Shown here: positions 51,863 through 60,737 of the stretch, piece by piece
How positions within the stretch are numbered: the first letter of the stretch is position 1
Layout of the letters: every line of letters begins with the position of its first letter
Source of the DNA: DATCMA01 sp036563645
GTDB taxonomy: Bacteria > Actinomycetota > Actinomycetes > Mycobacteriales > Micromonosporaceae
Assembly (NCBI GenBank): GCA_036563645.1
Contig: DATCMA010000054.1
Coordinates: forward strand, 62,001 to 126,000
Length of the DNA stretch: 64,000 nt
Direction of reading: 5' to 3'
Translations under genes and position numbers: made by a program
Notes under the pieces: generated by a model
What the model was told of the DNA's origin: nothing
Database searches by the model: none
Seen by the model: only the letters and a program-made list of their open reading frames with translations

Positions 51863-54045
51863 CACTGATCAGCTTTGTCGTACCGGCCTATAAGGTCCAG
51901 GGCTACCTGCGGCAGTGCCTCGACTCCATCCTGAACCAGTCATTCCGGGATATCGAGGTTATTGCTATCGACGACTGCTCACCGGATAGCACCGGCGAGA
52001 TTCTGGCCGAGTACGCGGCTCGGGATCCCCGTCTCAGGGTCATCACCCTGGAGCAGAACGAAGGGCAAGGCCCCGCTCGCAACCGCGGCGCAGCTCTAGC
52101 GAGCGGCGAGTACATCTGGTTTATCGACAGTGATGACTGGCTCGCCGAAGGGGCGCTGCACGCCGTGGCCCGGCGGCTCCGGGAGACCGACGCGGACGTC
52201 CTCATCGTGGACCACGCTCGGGCGCACTGGAATGGGCGCGTGTACCCGAGCGCGGCTGGTCGTCGGTTCCACCTTGCGCCACGGGTCTTCCGCCTGGCCG
52301 AGTGGCCGGAGGCGATCGACATCCTGCACGTGCCGTGGAACAAGGTCGTCCGGCGGAGCCTCTTCCAGCGGGTGGGTTTCCAGTTCCGCTCGGGCTGGTA
52401 CGAGGACGTCCCGTTCACGTACCAGCTGCTCATGGCGGCCGAGCGGATTTCGCTGCTCGACCGGGTCTGCGTCTACTACCGGCAGCGTCGCTCGGGAGCC
52501 GCGACGCGGACCGTCGGCGAGGGACACTTCGCCATCTTCCCGAACTGGGCGCAGGTCTTCGACAACTTCGACGACTCCCACCCGGACGCGGAGAAGCTGC
52601 GGCCGCTGCTGTTCCGGCGGATGATTTGGCACTTCCTCATGGTTCGGGGCAACGAGTCCCGGATCCCGCCGGAGCTGCGCAAGCGGTTCTTCGCGGAGAT
52701 GACCGCGCACTACCGGCGCTACCTCCCGCCCGGCGGTTACCCGCGTCCCGGTGGCGTGGAAGGGCTCAAGCACAAGCTCGTCGCCGATGGGCGGCACCGC
52801 ACCTTCCAGTTGTTGCGCTTCGCGTTCCGCGCCAAGTCCGCCATCGAGACCCAGGCGCGCAAGCTGTACCGCCGCTGCCTCCGACTCGCTCGGCGCCTCG
52901 CGCGCGCGGTGCGCAACCGCACGCTGCTGGTCTACTACTGGATCCAGCTGCGGTTCCCGATGGACGAGAACCTCGCCCTCTACGCCACCTACTGGTATCG
53001 CGGCTACGCCTGCAATCCCGCGGCCATCTACGAGAAGGCGCGAGAACTCGCCCCGCACATTCGCGGTGTATGGGTCGTTCGCCGGGACAAGGTGAAGACG
53101 ATCCCGCCAGGCGTGCCGTACGTCGTAGCGGGCACCCGGCGGTACTACCGCGCGCTGGCCCGGGCGAAGTGGCTGATTAACAACGTGAACTGGCCGAATT
53201 TCGTGGTCAAGCGGCCGGGTTCGGTGCACGTGATGACCCACCACGGCACGCCGCTGAAGGTGATGGGTCTGGACCAGCTGGATTACCCCGGCGGCGTGCG
53301 GGACCCCGACTTCGTGGGGCAGATGCGCCGGGCGGACCGCTGGGACTTCAGCATCACGGCCAACCGCTTCACCACGCAGATGTGGGAGCGGGCCTACCCC
53401 TGCCGGTACGAGACGTTGGAGACCGGCTATCCGCGCAACGACCGGCTCGTCAACGCCACCGCGAGTGAGATCGCGCAGATTCGGGAGAAGCTCGGTATCG
53501 CGCCCGAGCAGCGGGTCGTGCTCTACGCGCCGACGCACCGCGAACACCACCCGGGTTACCACCCGCCCTTCGACCCGGAGCGCTTCGTCGAGGTTCTCGG
53601 GCCCAACGGGCTGCTGTTGATGCGCAGCCACTACTTCCACGATCGTGTCAAGCGCTCGACGCCCCGAGACCTCGGCCCGCAGGTGCGGGATGTGTCGGAC
53701 TACCCCACGGTCGAGGACCTCTACCTCGTCTCGGACGTGCTGGTCACCGACTACTCCTCGTTGATGTTCGACTACGCCGTCCTCGACCGGCCGATCGTCA
53801 TCTACGCTCCCGACTGGGAGGCGTACCGGCTGATTCGTGGTGTCTACTTTGACATCACGGCCGAGCCGCCGGGCGCGGTCGCCTTGGACTTCGAGAGCCT
53901 GCTGGACGTGTTCCGCACCGGTGCGGTGGACGACGACGCCGCGACGAAAGCGCGGAGCCAGTTCCGGCGCCGGTTCTGCGCGCTGGAGGACGGCCGGGCC
54001 GCGGAGCGGGTGGTACGCCGGGTGTTCCTGAACGAGACAATCTAA
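51859..54045 (+). CDS. GT2 glycosyltransferase fused to CDP-glycerol glycerophosphotransferase (TagF-like)
   Basis: 728 residues. N-terminal GT2 domain (ISFVVPAYKVQGYLRQCLDS, IDDCSPDSTGEIL, YIWFIDSDDWLAEGALHAVA). From about residue 380 a glycerophosphotransferase of the TagB/TagF family: VHVMTHHGTPLKVMGLDQLD near 460, ETGYPRNDRLV, YAPTHREHHPGYHPPF, and DVLVTDYSSLMFDYAVLDRP near 629. It would build a poly(polyol-phosphate) chain and glycosylate or prime it. ATG 51859 overlaps the preceding stop. Last gene of a four-gene operon for a wall teichoic acid-like polymer. Confidence 0.9.
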   Translation: MTLISFVVPAYKVQGYLRQCLDSILNQSFRDIEVIAIDDCSPDSTGEILAEYAARDPRLRVITLEQNEGQGPARNRGAALASGEYIWFIDSDDWLAEGALHAVARRLRETDADVLIVDHARAHWNGRVYPSAAGRRFHLAPRVFRLAEWPEAIDILHVPWNKVVRRSLFQRVGFQFRSGWYEDVPFTYQLLMAAERISLLDRVCVYYRQRRSGAATRTVGEGHFAIFPNWAQVFDNFDDSHPDAEKLRPLLFRRMIWHFLMVRGNESRIPPELRKRFFAEMTAHYRRYLPPGGYPRPGGVEGLKHKLVADGRHRTFQLLRFAFRAKSAIETQARKLYRRCLRLARRLARAVRNRTLLVYYWIQLRFPMDENLALYATYWYRGYACNPAAIYEKARELAPHIRGVWVVRRDKVKTIPPGVPYVVAGTRRYYRALARAKWLINNVNWPNFVVKRPGSVHVMTHHGTPLKVMGLDQLDYPGGVRDPDFVGQMRRADRWDFSITANRFTTQMWERAYPCRYETLETGYPRNDRLVNATASEIAQIREKLGIAPEQRVVLYAPTHREHHPGYHPPFDPERFVEVLGPNGLLLMRSHYFHDRVKRSTPRDLGPQVRDVSDYPTVEDLYLVSDVLVTDYSSLMFDYAVLDRPIVIYAPDWEAYRLIRGVYFDITAEPPGAVALDFESLLDVFRTGAVDDDAATKARSQFRRRFCALEDGRAAERVVRRVFLNETI

Positions 54046-54190
54046 CTGATTGTTCCGTTCTCGCCACCTCCCCGCGTGTTGCGTAGCTGTCGGGTAACAA
54101 ACCGAACATCGCACGTTTACCCGATAGGCGCGTTCGATGATCCTCGTCACAGTCAACTGTGGGGATCGTCGACGAGCTGGGGAGGTGGCG

Positions 54191-55498
54191 GTGACCGCCG
54201 TCGCGCTCAAAGACGTCACCAAGGTTTTCCCGGACGGTACGGTGGCGGTCGACAATTTGAGTCTCGATGTCAACGACGGCGAGTTCATGGTCCTGCTGGG
54301 GCCATCGGGCTGCGGCAAGTCGACGGTGCTGCGCATGGTGGCCGGCCTGGAGGAGCCCACCAATGGCGCCATCATGCTGGATGGCGTCGTCGTGAATGAC
54401 GTGCCGCCCCGCGACCGGCGGGTCGCGATGGTCTTCCAGGACTTCGCGCTCTATCCCCACATGTCGGTCGCGGAGAACATCGCCTTCCCGCTGCGTCTGT
54501 CCCGTGTGGACCCCGTGCAGCGCAACGAGCGGGTCGCCGATGTGGCGACCGCCTTGGGGATCGCTGATGTGCTCAACCGCAAGCCCAGCCAGCTCTCCGG
54601 CGGTCAACGCCAGCGGGCGGCGATGGGGCGGGCGATCGTGCGCCGCCCCCGGCTCTTCCTCATGGACGAGCCGTTGTCCAATCTCGACAGTGGTCTCCGT
54701 GCCGAGCTTCGCGCTGAGATCTCCGGCCTGGTGCGGGAACTCGGGGTGAGCACGATCTACGTGACGCACGACCAGGCCGAGGCACTGACGATGGCCGATC
54801 GAGTGGCGATTCTGCGCCGGGGTGTGTTGCAGGACGTGGGCACCCCGACCCAGGTGTACAACAAGCCTGCCACCCTGTACGTCGCCGCCTTCTTGGGCAG
54901 CCCGCGGATGAATTTGCTGGAGGCGTCGGTCTTCGTCCACCTCGACCAGTACGTCACGCTCAATTTCGGCTCGCAGTCGCTGCATTTGCCGTGGAGCGAT
55001 ATTCGAGCGCGCGCGGTGGCCCATTACCACGGAGAGCGCATCGTCGTCGGAATTCGCGCAGAGGCGCTTACTCCGGTCGCGCCCGATACGCCCGGTCACG
55101 TGCTGCGCGGACGAATTCGGTATCTCGAGCATTACGGTCACGAATCGCTGGCGTTCGTGGATATCGGCGCCACCGCGGTGGTGGTGGACGATCTTTCGAC
55201 TCCGGTGTCGGATCCGCTGCCGGGCCCGAAACGGTTGCGCCGGTTGAGCACCGTGATGCAGCGGTTGACGGGCCGCGCAGGTGACTCCCGGCGCGGAGAG
55301 TCCGCGGACGAGGCCGAGTCGCGAGGCCGGGGCATGCCCGAGCTCGGCCGGCACCACCGCCGTCCAGCGGATCTCACGGTGCGGCTGGCGCCGTATCCGC
55401 CGATCAGCTCGGGGCATCCCCTCACCGTGGCGGTGCAGATGGATGCTCTGCACTTCTTCGACGAACGCGGTGACCGGATTGACGTGGGCTGGCGGTAG
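54191..55498 (+). CDS. MalK/MsiK-like sugar ABC transporter ATPase
   Basis: 435 residues. Walker A GPSGCGKST (37-45), LSGGQRQRAA near 134, Walker B LFLMDEPLSNLD near 154, H-loop THDQAEAL, then the OB-fold regulatory domain. About 57 extra residues rich in Arg/Ser/Glu (335-392: RRLSTVMQRLTGRAGDSRRG and on) interrupt the C-terminal domain, unlike ordinary MsiK. No permease or binding protein is adjacent, so it may be a shared ATPase for several sugar importers, as MsiK is in Streptomyces. GGAGGTGG precedes GTG 54191 closely. Confidence 0.88.
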   Translation: MTAVALKDVTKVFPDGTVAVDNLSLDVNDGEFMVLLGPSGCGKSTVLRMVAGLEEPTNGAIMLDGVVVNDVPPRDRRVAMVFQDFALYPHMSVAENIAFPLRLSRVDPVQRNERVADVATALGIADVLNRKPSQLSGGQRQRAAMGRAIVRRPRLFLMDEPLSNLDSGLRAELRAEISGLVRELGVSTIYVTHDQAEALTMADRVAILRRGVLQDVGTPTQVYNKPATLYVAAFLGSPRMNLLEASVFVHLDQYVTLNFGSQSLHLPWSDIRARAVAHYHGERIVVGIRAEALTPVAPDTPGHVLRGRIRYLEHYGHESLAFVDIGATAVVVDDLSTPVSDPLPGPKRLRRLSTVMQRLTGRAGDSRRGESADEAESRGRGMPELGRHHRRPADLTVRLAPYPPISSGHPLTVAVQMDALHFFDERGDRIDVGWR

Positions 55499-55708
55499 CG
55501 CCGGCGGCGATCGACGACGTGCCTGACCCCACGTGCCATCCCTGATTAACCGGAAAAGAGCCGAACTAACTGAGAAAACGGATGTAGTGGGGCGGACAGC
55601 GTGAGATAGGGCGACATGTCCGCACGGCTCGTGCCGGTGTGCCGAGTTGTCGTCGCAATATCGACGGAAACTCCTATCAGGTGTGGCTGGCCTCGCTAGA
55701 TTAAGGCC
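55499..55708. other. Promoter region of the HAD-GH65 operon
   Basis: 210 bases, lower G+C. TAGATT at 55697-55702 sits about 7 bases before GTG 55709, as a -10 box would for a leaderless transcript; no clear -35 element. Confidence 0.4.
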
Positions 55709-56458
55709 GTGCTGGGTCTGCCCGCTCACGTTAAGGCGTGTCTCTTCGATCTTGATGGCGTCCTGACGCAGACCGCCCGCGTGCACACCGAGGCGTGGGA
55801 AGAGGTCTTTAACGCATTCCTCGCGAAGAGAGCGGCGATGACCGCCGAACCGTTCCGGCCATTTGATCCCGGGCCGGATTACGCCCAATACGTCGACGGT
55901 AAGGCGCGTGCCGATGGGGTGCGCGCCTTCCTCGCCTCACGTGGTGTCGTGCTTCCCGAAGGGAACGCCGATGATCCACCAGAGGCGGAAACGATCAGTG
56001 GCATTGGCAACCGGAAGAACCAGATATTGCTGCGGCGCATTCGCGACCACGGCGTCCAGGTTTATGACGGTTCGGTCGCGTATCTCCACGCGGCCCGTTG
56101 GGTGGGCATGCGCCGGGCCGTCGTCTCCTCCAGCGCCAACTGTCGCGATGTGCTCGTAGCCGCGGGTATCGAGGAGTTGGTGGAAGTGCGAGTGGATGGA
56201 ATCGTCGCGCGTGAGCATGGCCTGCGGGGCAAGCCGCATCCGGACATGTTCCTGGCAGCCGCTCACCTGTTGGGCGTCGCACCGCAGAACGCCGCGGTAT
56301 TCGAGGACGCCCTCGCTGGGGTCGCCGCCGGTCGAGCCGGTGGTTTTGGCTGTGTGGTCGGGGTGGACCGTAAGGACATCGCCGACGAGTTGCGCGCCAA
56401 TGGCGCGGACATTGTGGTGAGAGATTTGAGCGAGTTACTTGTAGGGGCGGTCCGGTGA
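55709..56458 (+). CDS. Beta-phosphoglucomutase-like HAD phosphatase/mutase
   Basis: 249 residues. HAD motif I KACLFDLDGVLTQTARVHTE (Asp14 nucleophile, Asp16), the YVDGKARADGVRAFLASRGV cap signature of beta-phosphoglucomutase, motif II VVSSSANCRDVL, motif III/IV GKPHPDMF and AAVFEDALAGVAAGRAGG. With GH65 next it would convert beta-glucose 1-phosphate to glucose 6-phosphate. No ribosome-binding site is seen; a -10-like TAGATT suggests a leaderless start. The stop overlaps the GH65 GTG (GTGA). Confidence 0.9.
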   Translation: MLGLPAHVKACLFDLDGVLTQTARVHTEAWEEVFNAFLAKRAAMTAEPFRPFDPGPDYAQYVDGKARADGVRAFLASRGVVLPEGNADDPPEAETISGIGNRKNQILLRRIRDHGVQVYDGSVAYLHAARWVGMRRAVVSSSANCRDVLVAAGIEELVEVRVDGIVAREHGLRGKPHPDMFLAAAHLLGVAPQNAAVFEDALAGVAAGRAGGFGCVVGVDRKDIADELRANGADIVVRDLSELLVGAVR

Positions 56459-58821
56459 TCCGAGAACGCGCCTACCCCGTCGAACCATGGCACGTACGGG
56501 AAACGCGGCTGGATTTTGACGTTCTGGCCCAGTCGGAATCAGTATTTGCCCTCGCGAACGGCTACATCGGACTCCGTGGCAACCTCGACGAAGGGGAACC
56601 CCACGGCCTGCCGGGCACCTACCTCAACTCATTCTACGAGCTGCGTCCGTTGCCCTACGCCGAAACAGGCTACGGCTTCCCCGAGTCTGGCCAAACCATC
56701 GTCAATGTTACCAATGGCAAGCTGATCCGACTGCTTGTGGACGACGAGCCGTTCGACGTGCGGTATGGCGAACTGATATCGCACGAACGCGTGCTCGATT
56801 TGCGCGCCGGCACACTCGAGCGACGCCTGGCGTGGCGCTCGCCGGCGGGGCGGGTGGTGCGGGTGCGCAGCACTCGGCTGGTGTCCTTCACGCAACGCGC
56901 CGTCGCCGCCATCTGTTACGAGGTCTCCGTCGACCAGCCGACGCGGATCACGGTGCAATCCGAGCTCGTGGCCAACGAGAAGCTGCCTCCGCAGAGCAAC
57001 GATCCGCGGGTGGCGGCGGTGCTCGAGGCCCCGCTTCAGGCGGAGGAGCGGATCGTGCAGCGTCTCGGTGGTTTGATGATCCACCGGACGCGGGCGAGTG
57101 GGTTGCGCGTCGCCGCGGCGATGGACCACGAGATCGACGGGCCGGACAACACCGCGGTGCACACCGAGACGTTCGACGACACGGTGCGCACGAGCGTCAC
57201 CTGCCGCTTGGCGCCGGGACAGCGGCTCAAGATCGTCAAGTATCTCGCGTACAGCTGGTCCGACCAACGTTCCCTGCCGGCCGTACGGGACCAGGCCGGC
57301 GCGGCGTTGGCGGGGGCCCGGCACGCGGGCTGGGACGGGCTCTGTGCCGAGCAGCGGCAGTTCCTCGACGCCTTCTGGGACACCGCCGACGTGCGCATCG
57401 ACGGTGACCTGGAGATCCAGCAGGCGGTCCGCTTCGGCCTGTTCCACGTGCTCCAGGCGGGGGCGCGTGCCGAGAAGCGGCCCATCCCCGCGAAAGGGCT
57501 CACCGGCCCGGGGTACGACGGCCACGCCTTCTGGGACAGCGAGATGTTCGTGCTCCCGGTGCTCACGTACACCCGGCCGGAAGCGGTGAAACAGGCGCTG
57601 TCCTGGCGGCACTCGACGCTGGATCTGGCACGGGAGCGCGCCCAGGTCCTCGGGCTCCAAGGGGCCGCGTTCCCGTGGCGCACGATCCGAGGCCAGGAGT
57701 GCTCGGGGTACTGGCCGGCCGGCACCGCCGGCTTCCACCTCGCCGCGGACATCGCCTACGCCACGACGCGGTACATCAACGTCACCCAGGACGTCGAGTT
57801 CGAGCGCGAGGTGGGCCTGGAGCTGCTCGTCGAGACCGCTCGGCTGTGGCGGTCACTCGGCCACCACGACCGGCATGGGCGGTTCCACATCGACGGGGTC
57901 ACCGGGCCTGACGAGTACACCGCGGTGGTGGACGACAACGTCTACACGAACCTCATGGCTCAGCAGAATCTCCGCGCCGCAGCGGACGCCGCGACCCGGC
58001 ACCCCGACCGGGCGGCGGCCCTCGGCGTCGACGAGGAGGAGATCGCCGCGTGGCGGGACGCGGCCGCCGCGATGTACATCCCGTACGACGAGGAGTTGGG
58101 CGTCCATCCGCAGTCGGAGGGGTTCACGCGGCACCAGGAGTGGGATTTCGCCAACACGCCACAGGACAATTACCCGCTCCTGCTGCACTACCCGTATTTC
58201 GATCTCTATCGGAAGCAGGTCATCAAACAAGCTGACCTGGTCTTCGCGATGTACGTGCGCGGCGACGCCTTCACCCACGAGCAGAAGGTGCGCAACTTCG
58301 CCTACTACGAGCAGCGCACCGTGCGCGACTCCTCATTGTCGGCCTCCATCCAGGCGGTGATGGCCGCGGAGGTGGGTGACCTCGAACTCGCCCACGACTA
58401 CTTGGGTGAGACCGCGTTGATGGATCTCCACGACATCGCGCGGAACACCCGGGACGGCATCCACGTCGCCTCGTTGGCGGGAGCCTGGATCGCGGTGGTC
58501 GCTGGATTCGGCGGGATGCGCGACTACGACGGGCGCCTGTCCTTCGCACCCCGACTGCCGAGCCGGATCACCCGACTGGAGTTCTCGCTGATCTGGCGGG
58601 GCCGGCGGTTGCGGGTCGACGTCCGTCCCCACGAGGTGACGTACGCGCTGCGGGACGGCGACTCCGACGCCAGCGTCGATCTGCTCCACCACGGTGAGCC
58701 GGTGCGGGTCACCGCCGCGGCGCCGGTGACGCGGCCGATCCCGCCGGCACCGCCGCCCGGCCCGCCGTTCCAGCAGCCGTACGGACGGTCGCCGGTGCGT
58801 CGGTCCGCGAAGTCGGACTGA
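56455..58821 (+). CDS. Glycoside hydrolase family 65 phosphorylase (maltose/trehalose/kojibiose type)
   Basis: 788 residues. GH65 N-terminal domain (ESVFALANGYIGLRGNLDEG, GTYLNSFYELRPLPYAE), the (alpha/alpha)6 barrel with AKGLTGPGYDGHAFWDSEMF, and the general acid Glu487 in TGPDEYTAVVDDNVYTN. KQADLVFAMYVRGDAFTHEQK and the C-terminal domain (GGMRDYDGRLSFAPRLPSRI) complete it. It cleaves a disaccharide with phosphate to beta-glucose 1-phosphate plus glucose; the HAD neighbour supports phosphorolysis over hydrolysis. Which disaccharide cannot be told. Confidence 0.92.
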   Translation: MIRERAYPVEPWHVRETRLDFDVLAQSESVFALANGYIGLRGNLDEGEPHGLPGTYLNSFYELRPLPYAETGYGFPESGQTIVNVTNGKLIRLLVDDEPFDVRYGELISHERVLDLRAGTLERRLAWRSPAGRVVRVRSTRLVSFTQRAVAAICYEVSVDQPTRITVQSELVANEKLPPQSNDPRVAAVLEAPLQAEERIVQRLGGLMIHRTRASGLRVAAAMDHEIDGPDNTAVHTETFDDTVRTSVTCRLAPGQRLKIVKYLAYSWSDQRSLPAVRDQAGAALAGARHAGWDGLCAEQRQFLDAFWDTADVRIDGDLEIQQAVRFGLFHVLQAGARAEKRPIPAKGLTGPGYDGHAFWDSEMFVLPVLTYTRPEAVKQALSWRHSTLDLARERAQVLGLQGAAFPWRTIRGQECSGYWPAGTAGFHLAADIAYATTRYINVTQDVEFEREVGLELLVETARLWRSLGHHDRHGRFHIDGVTGPDEYTAVVDDNVYTNLMAQQNLRAAADAATRHPDRAAALGVDEEEIAAWRDAAAAMYIPYDEELGVHPQSEGFTRHQEWDFANTPQDNYPLLLHYPYFDLYRKQVIKQADLVFAMYVRGDAFTHEQKVRNFAYYEQRTVRDSSLSASIQAVMAAEVGDLELAHDYLGETALMDLHDIARNTRDGIHVASLAGAWIAVVAGFGGMRDYDGRLSFAPRLPSRITRLEFSLIWRGRRLRVDVRPHEVTYALRDGDSDASVDLLHHGEPVRVTAAAPVTRPIPPAPPPGPPFQQPYGRSPVRRSAKSD

Positions 58822-58873
58822 CGGGGAGCGCCGGCCGCGGCGCGTGGGCGAACACGCCGGCTGTCCGAGACGA

Positions 58874-58910
58874 CATTCGCCGGCCCGCCGATATGGCGGG
58901 CCGGCGAATG
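58874..58910. terminator. Bidirectional terminator hairpin
   Basis: Perfect 16-bp stem CATTCGCCGGCCCGCC / GGCGGGCCGGCGAATG, loop GATAT, between the convergent GH65 gene and the secreted coiled-coil gene. Confidence 0.88.
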
Positions 58911-58938
58911 CCCTTGTCGTCAGGTGGGCCGCGGCGCG

Positions 58939-59973
58939 CTAGATCACGGATAGGTGGACGTGATTAGTGTGGTCGCTGGCCGGATCGCCACCGGCGAGGG
59001 TGTATGTGGACCAGCCGGTGGCGGGGAACCACACCTGCTTGTACCAAATCACGTAGAGCACACCGAGCCGGTCGGCGTTGCGGACCAGGAACGCGGCCAG
59101 GTTGTTGCCGTACAACCGGGCCTCGCCGGTCGCGGCTCCGCCGAAGCCCTGGTACTGCGTGGAGAAGTCACAGGCTCGGCCCTTGGGATGCTCGTACATG
59201 TCGCCGGGCCGGTAGCAGCCGACGAAGCGGTCGAAGCCCGCGCGCCGGACTTCCTTGAGCGCGTGCAGCATCCGCGGCGTGATGCAGCCGGAGGTCGTGG
59301 GATCTGGCTCACTGCACGACTCCGCCGGCCACGAGCCATCACTGTTGCGCGGCGCCGGCCGCGCCACCGGCGAGGTAGCGGCGACGAAGCCGCCCGTGGC
59401 TGCGCCCCCGACGAGGGCGAGCGCCTCCTCCGCCTCCTTCTTGCGCTTGGCGACGACCGCGAGGTGCTTCTTCTGCTCCGCTACCTCGGCGTCGATCGCC
59501 GCTTTGGCCCGCTCCGCCCGGGCGCGCGCTTCCCTGAGCTCCTTGAGCTTCTGGTTGTCGCGCAGGGCGAGCATGTCGAGGCTTTCCGCGCGGCTGAAGA
59601 ACTCGTCGGGGTTGGCGCTGTTGAGGAGCAACATCACCGGACCGATGCGTCCGGTGCGGTAGGCCTGGTCGGCCACGAGCGCGACTTGGGGAAGGAGTTC
59701 GTTGATCCGATCCTCGGCCTTGCGGAGTTCAAGAGCGAGTTGAAGTTGCCGCTTCCGTGAGTTGTCCAGTGCGTTCTTCGCTTCGATGTACGCGCGACCG
59801 GCCTTGTCGAGGACGTCGCGCAAGAGCGGCGTTCCTCCCTCGTCCCCCGGCGAGGACGAGTTGTTCGGAGCGGCGGATACCGACCCTGGGACCGTCGTGA
59901 TCCCGAGGAGCAGTGTCAGCGTCATGACCACTGTGGCGGTCAGCTGACGCCGCCAGCGTTTCATCGCCGTCAT
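58939..59973 (-). CDS. Secreted coiled-coil protein with ARB_07466-like C-terminal domain
   Basis: 344 residues. Signal peptide (RWRRQLTATVVMTLTLLLGI...GSVSAAP), then about 170 residues of coiled coil (RKRQLQLALELRKAEDRINE, LKELREARARAERAKAAIDA, VAEQKKHLAVVAKRKKEAEE) as in NlpC/P60 and EnvC-type wall-hydrolase proteins. The C-terminal domain (MLHALKEVRRAGFDRFVGCY, YEHPKGRACDFSTQ, HTNHVHLSVI) has a VanY-like His/Asp pattern (H-x6-D, H-x-H) and may be a peptidase-like or binding module. GGGAGGA is 7 bases before ATG 59973. Controlled by the c-di-AMP riboswitch upstream. Confidence 0.87.
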   Translation of the reverse strand: MTAMKRWRRQLTATVVMTLTLLLGITTVPGSVSAAPNNSSSPGDEGGTPLLRDVLDKAGRAYIEAKNALDNSRKRQLQLALELRKAEDRINELLPQVALVADQAYRTGRIGPVMLLLNSANPDEFFSRAESLDMLALRDNQKLKELREARARAERAKAAIDAEVAEQKKHLAVVAKRKKEAEEALALVGGAATGGFVAATSPVARPAPRNSDGSWPAESCSEPDPTTSGCITPRMLHALKEVRRAGFDRFVGCYRPGDMYEHPKGRACDFSTQYQGFGGAATGEARLYGNNLAAFLVRNADRLGVLYVIWYKQVWFPATGWSTYTLAGGDPASDHTNHVHLSVI

Positions 59974-59991
59974 TCTCTGTTCCTCCCGTCG

Positions 59992-60123
59992 GCCGCCTGC
60001 CGAGTTAGCTGACGGGTTCGGGACGGAACGACCCCTACCGCGATCGACGATGTCGCCGGCGATCGCGGATTCACCCCACAATCTGTTGGTTCCCCGGCTC
60101 GCCCTTGCGGGCGACTAGGCGGC
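59992..60123 (-). promoter_or_regulatory. ydaO/yuaA-type c-di-AMP riboswitch
   Basis: On the minus strand the conserved blocks appear in order: GGGGAACCAA, GGGGTGAATC, GGTAGGG, and CCGAACCCGTCAGCTAAC followed by TCGG. P1 is a perfect 7-bp pair GCCGCCT (60117-60123) / AGGCGGC (59992-59998). This class senses c-di-AMP; in actinobacteria it is known ahead of wall-lytic genes such as rpfA. The ribosome-binding site (59981-59987) begins 4 bases after P1, leaving no room for a terminator between aptamer and gene, so control at the ribosome-binding site or by RNA stability is likely. Confidence 0.93.
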
Positions 60124-60737
60124 GGTCGTTGCCGGCGGGGCCCCGCCAGGCGCGGACCGCGGGTCAGCTTACCGGAATGAAACCATTCAGCAACCCTGTT
60201 GAGGTCGCGTGATTGGCTCAAATGTGTTATATAGCCGGGACTTTCTGTGACGGCGATCGGTAGCGCCGCAGGTCAAACGGGTATCCCCAGCGCGGAATGA
60301 CGATCGACAATGTGACAAAAAATGCGTTCCGGTGGGGGAGGGCGTCGGGTAGCGCGGCGCGTCTTCGTAGCGGCGATCATGATAGTCGATCTCGTCCAGC
60401 CGCGGCCCGGAGGTCGGTGAGGGCGAGCGCGCCGTGTGTCGAGGCACGCGGATCGGGTTCGCACGAGGGCGGTGGCCGTGCCGACCAGGGGTGATGATCG
60501 AGTGACCTCGCCGCCCGCGGGCCGGGCATGTGGACGCGACGCGAGACACGAAAGTTAACGAAATCAGATTTTGGGTCGTATAGCTGAAGAAACGTGTATC
60601 GGGCGAAACAATTCGCCAAATTTCTCCGTATTATCCCCTGATAGGGGGTGATTCGCGTCACCGCAGCGCGTTAAGATCCGGCTACGGAGAGATGTATATC
60701 ACTCACCGGAGAACGAGGACACGTCGAAAGGTTCCCC
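60124..60737. other. Divergent promoter region between the riboswitch transcript and the FIST gene
   Basis: About 610 bases, no supported gene. G+C is low around 60200-60330 and 60540-60640. Notable: the palindrome GGCGGGGCCCCGCC (60134-60147), the inverted repeat GGCGAA-ACAA-TTCGCC (60602-60617), and CCCCT-GAT-AGGGG (60635-60647), the last two just ahead of the FIST gene and possibly operators. A minus-strand open frame at 60377-60661 has no family match. Confidence 0.5.

Noticed and set aside
53855..55888. 677-residue minus-strand ORF
   Set aside because: Antisense shadow of the MalK-like and TagF-like genes, no domain pattern.
60377..60661. 94-residue minus-strand ORF in the FIST promoter region
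   Set aside because: No family, no ribosome-binding site, mixed codon use; treated as non-coding.
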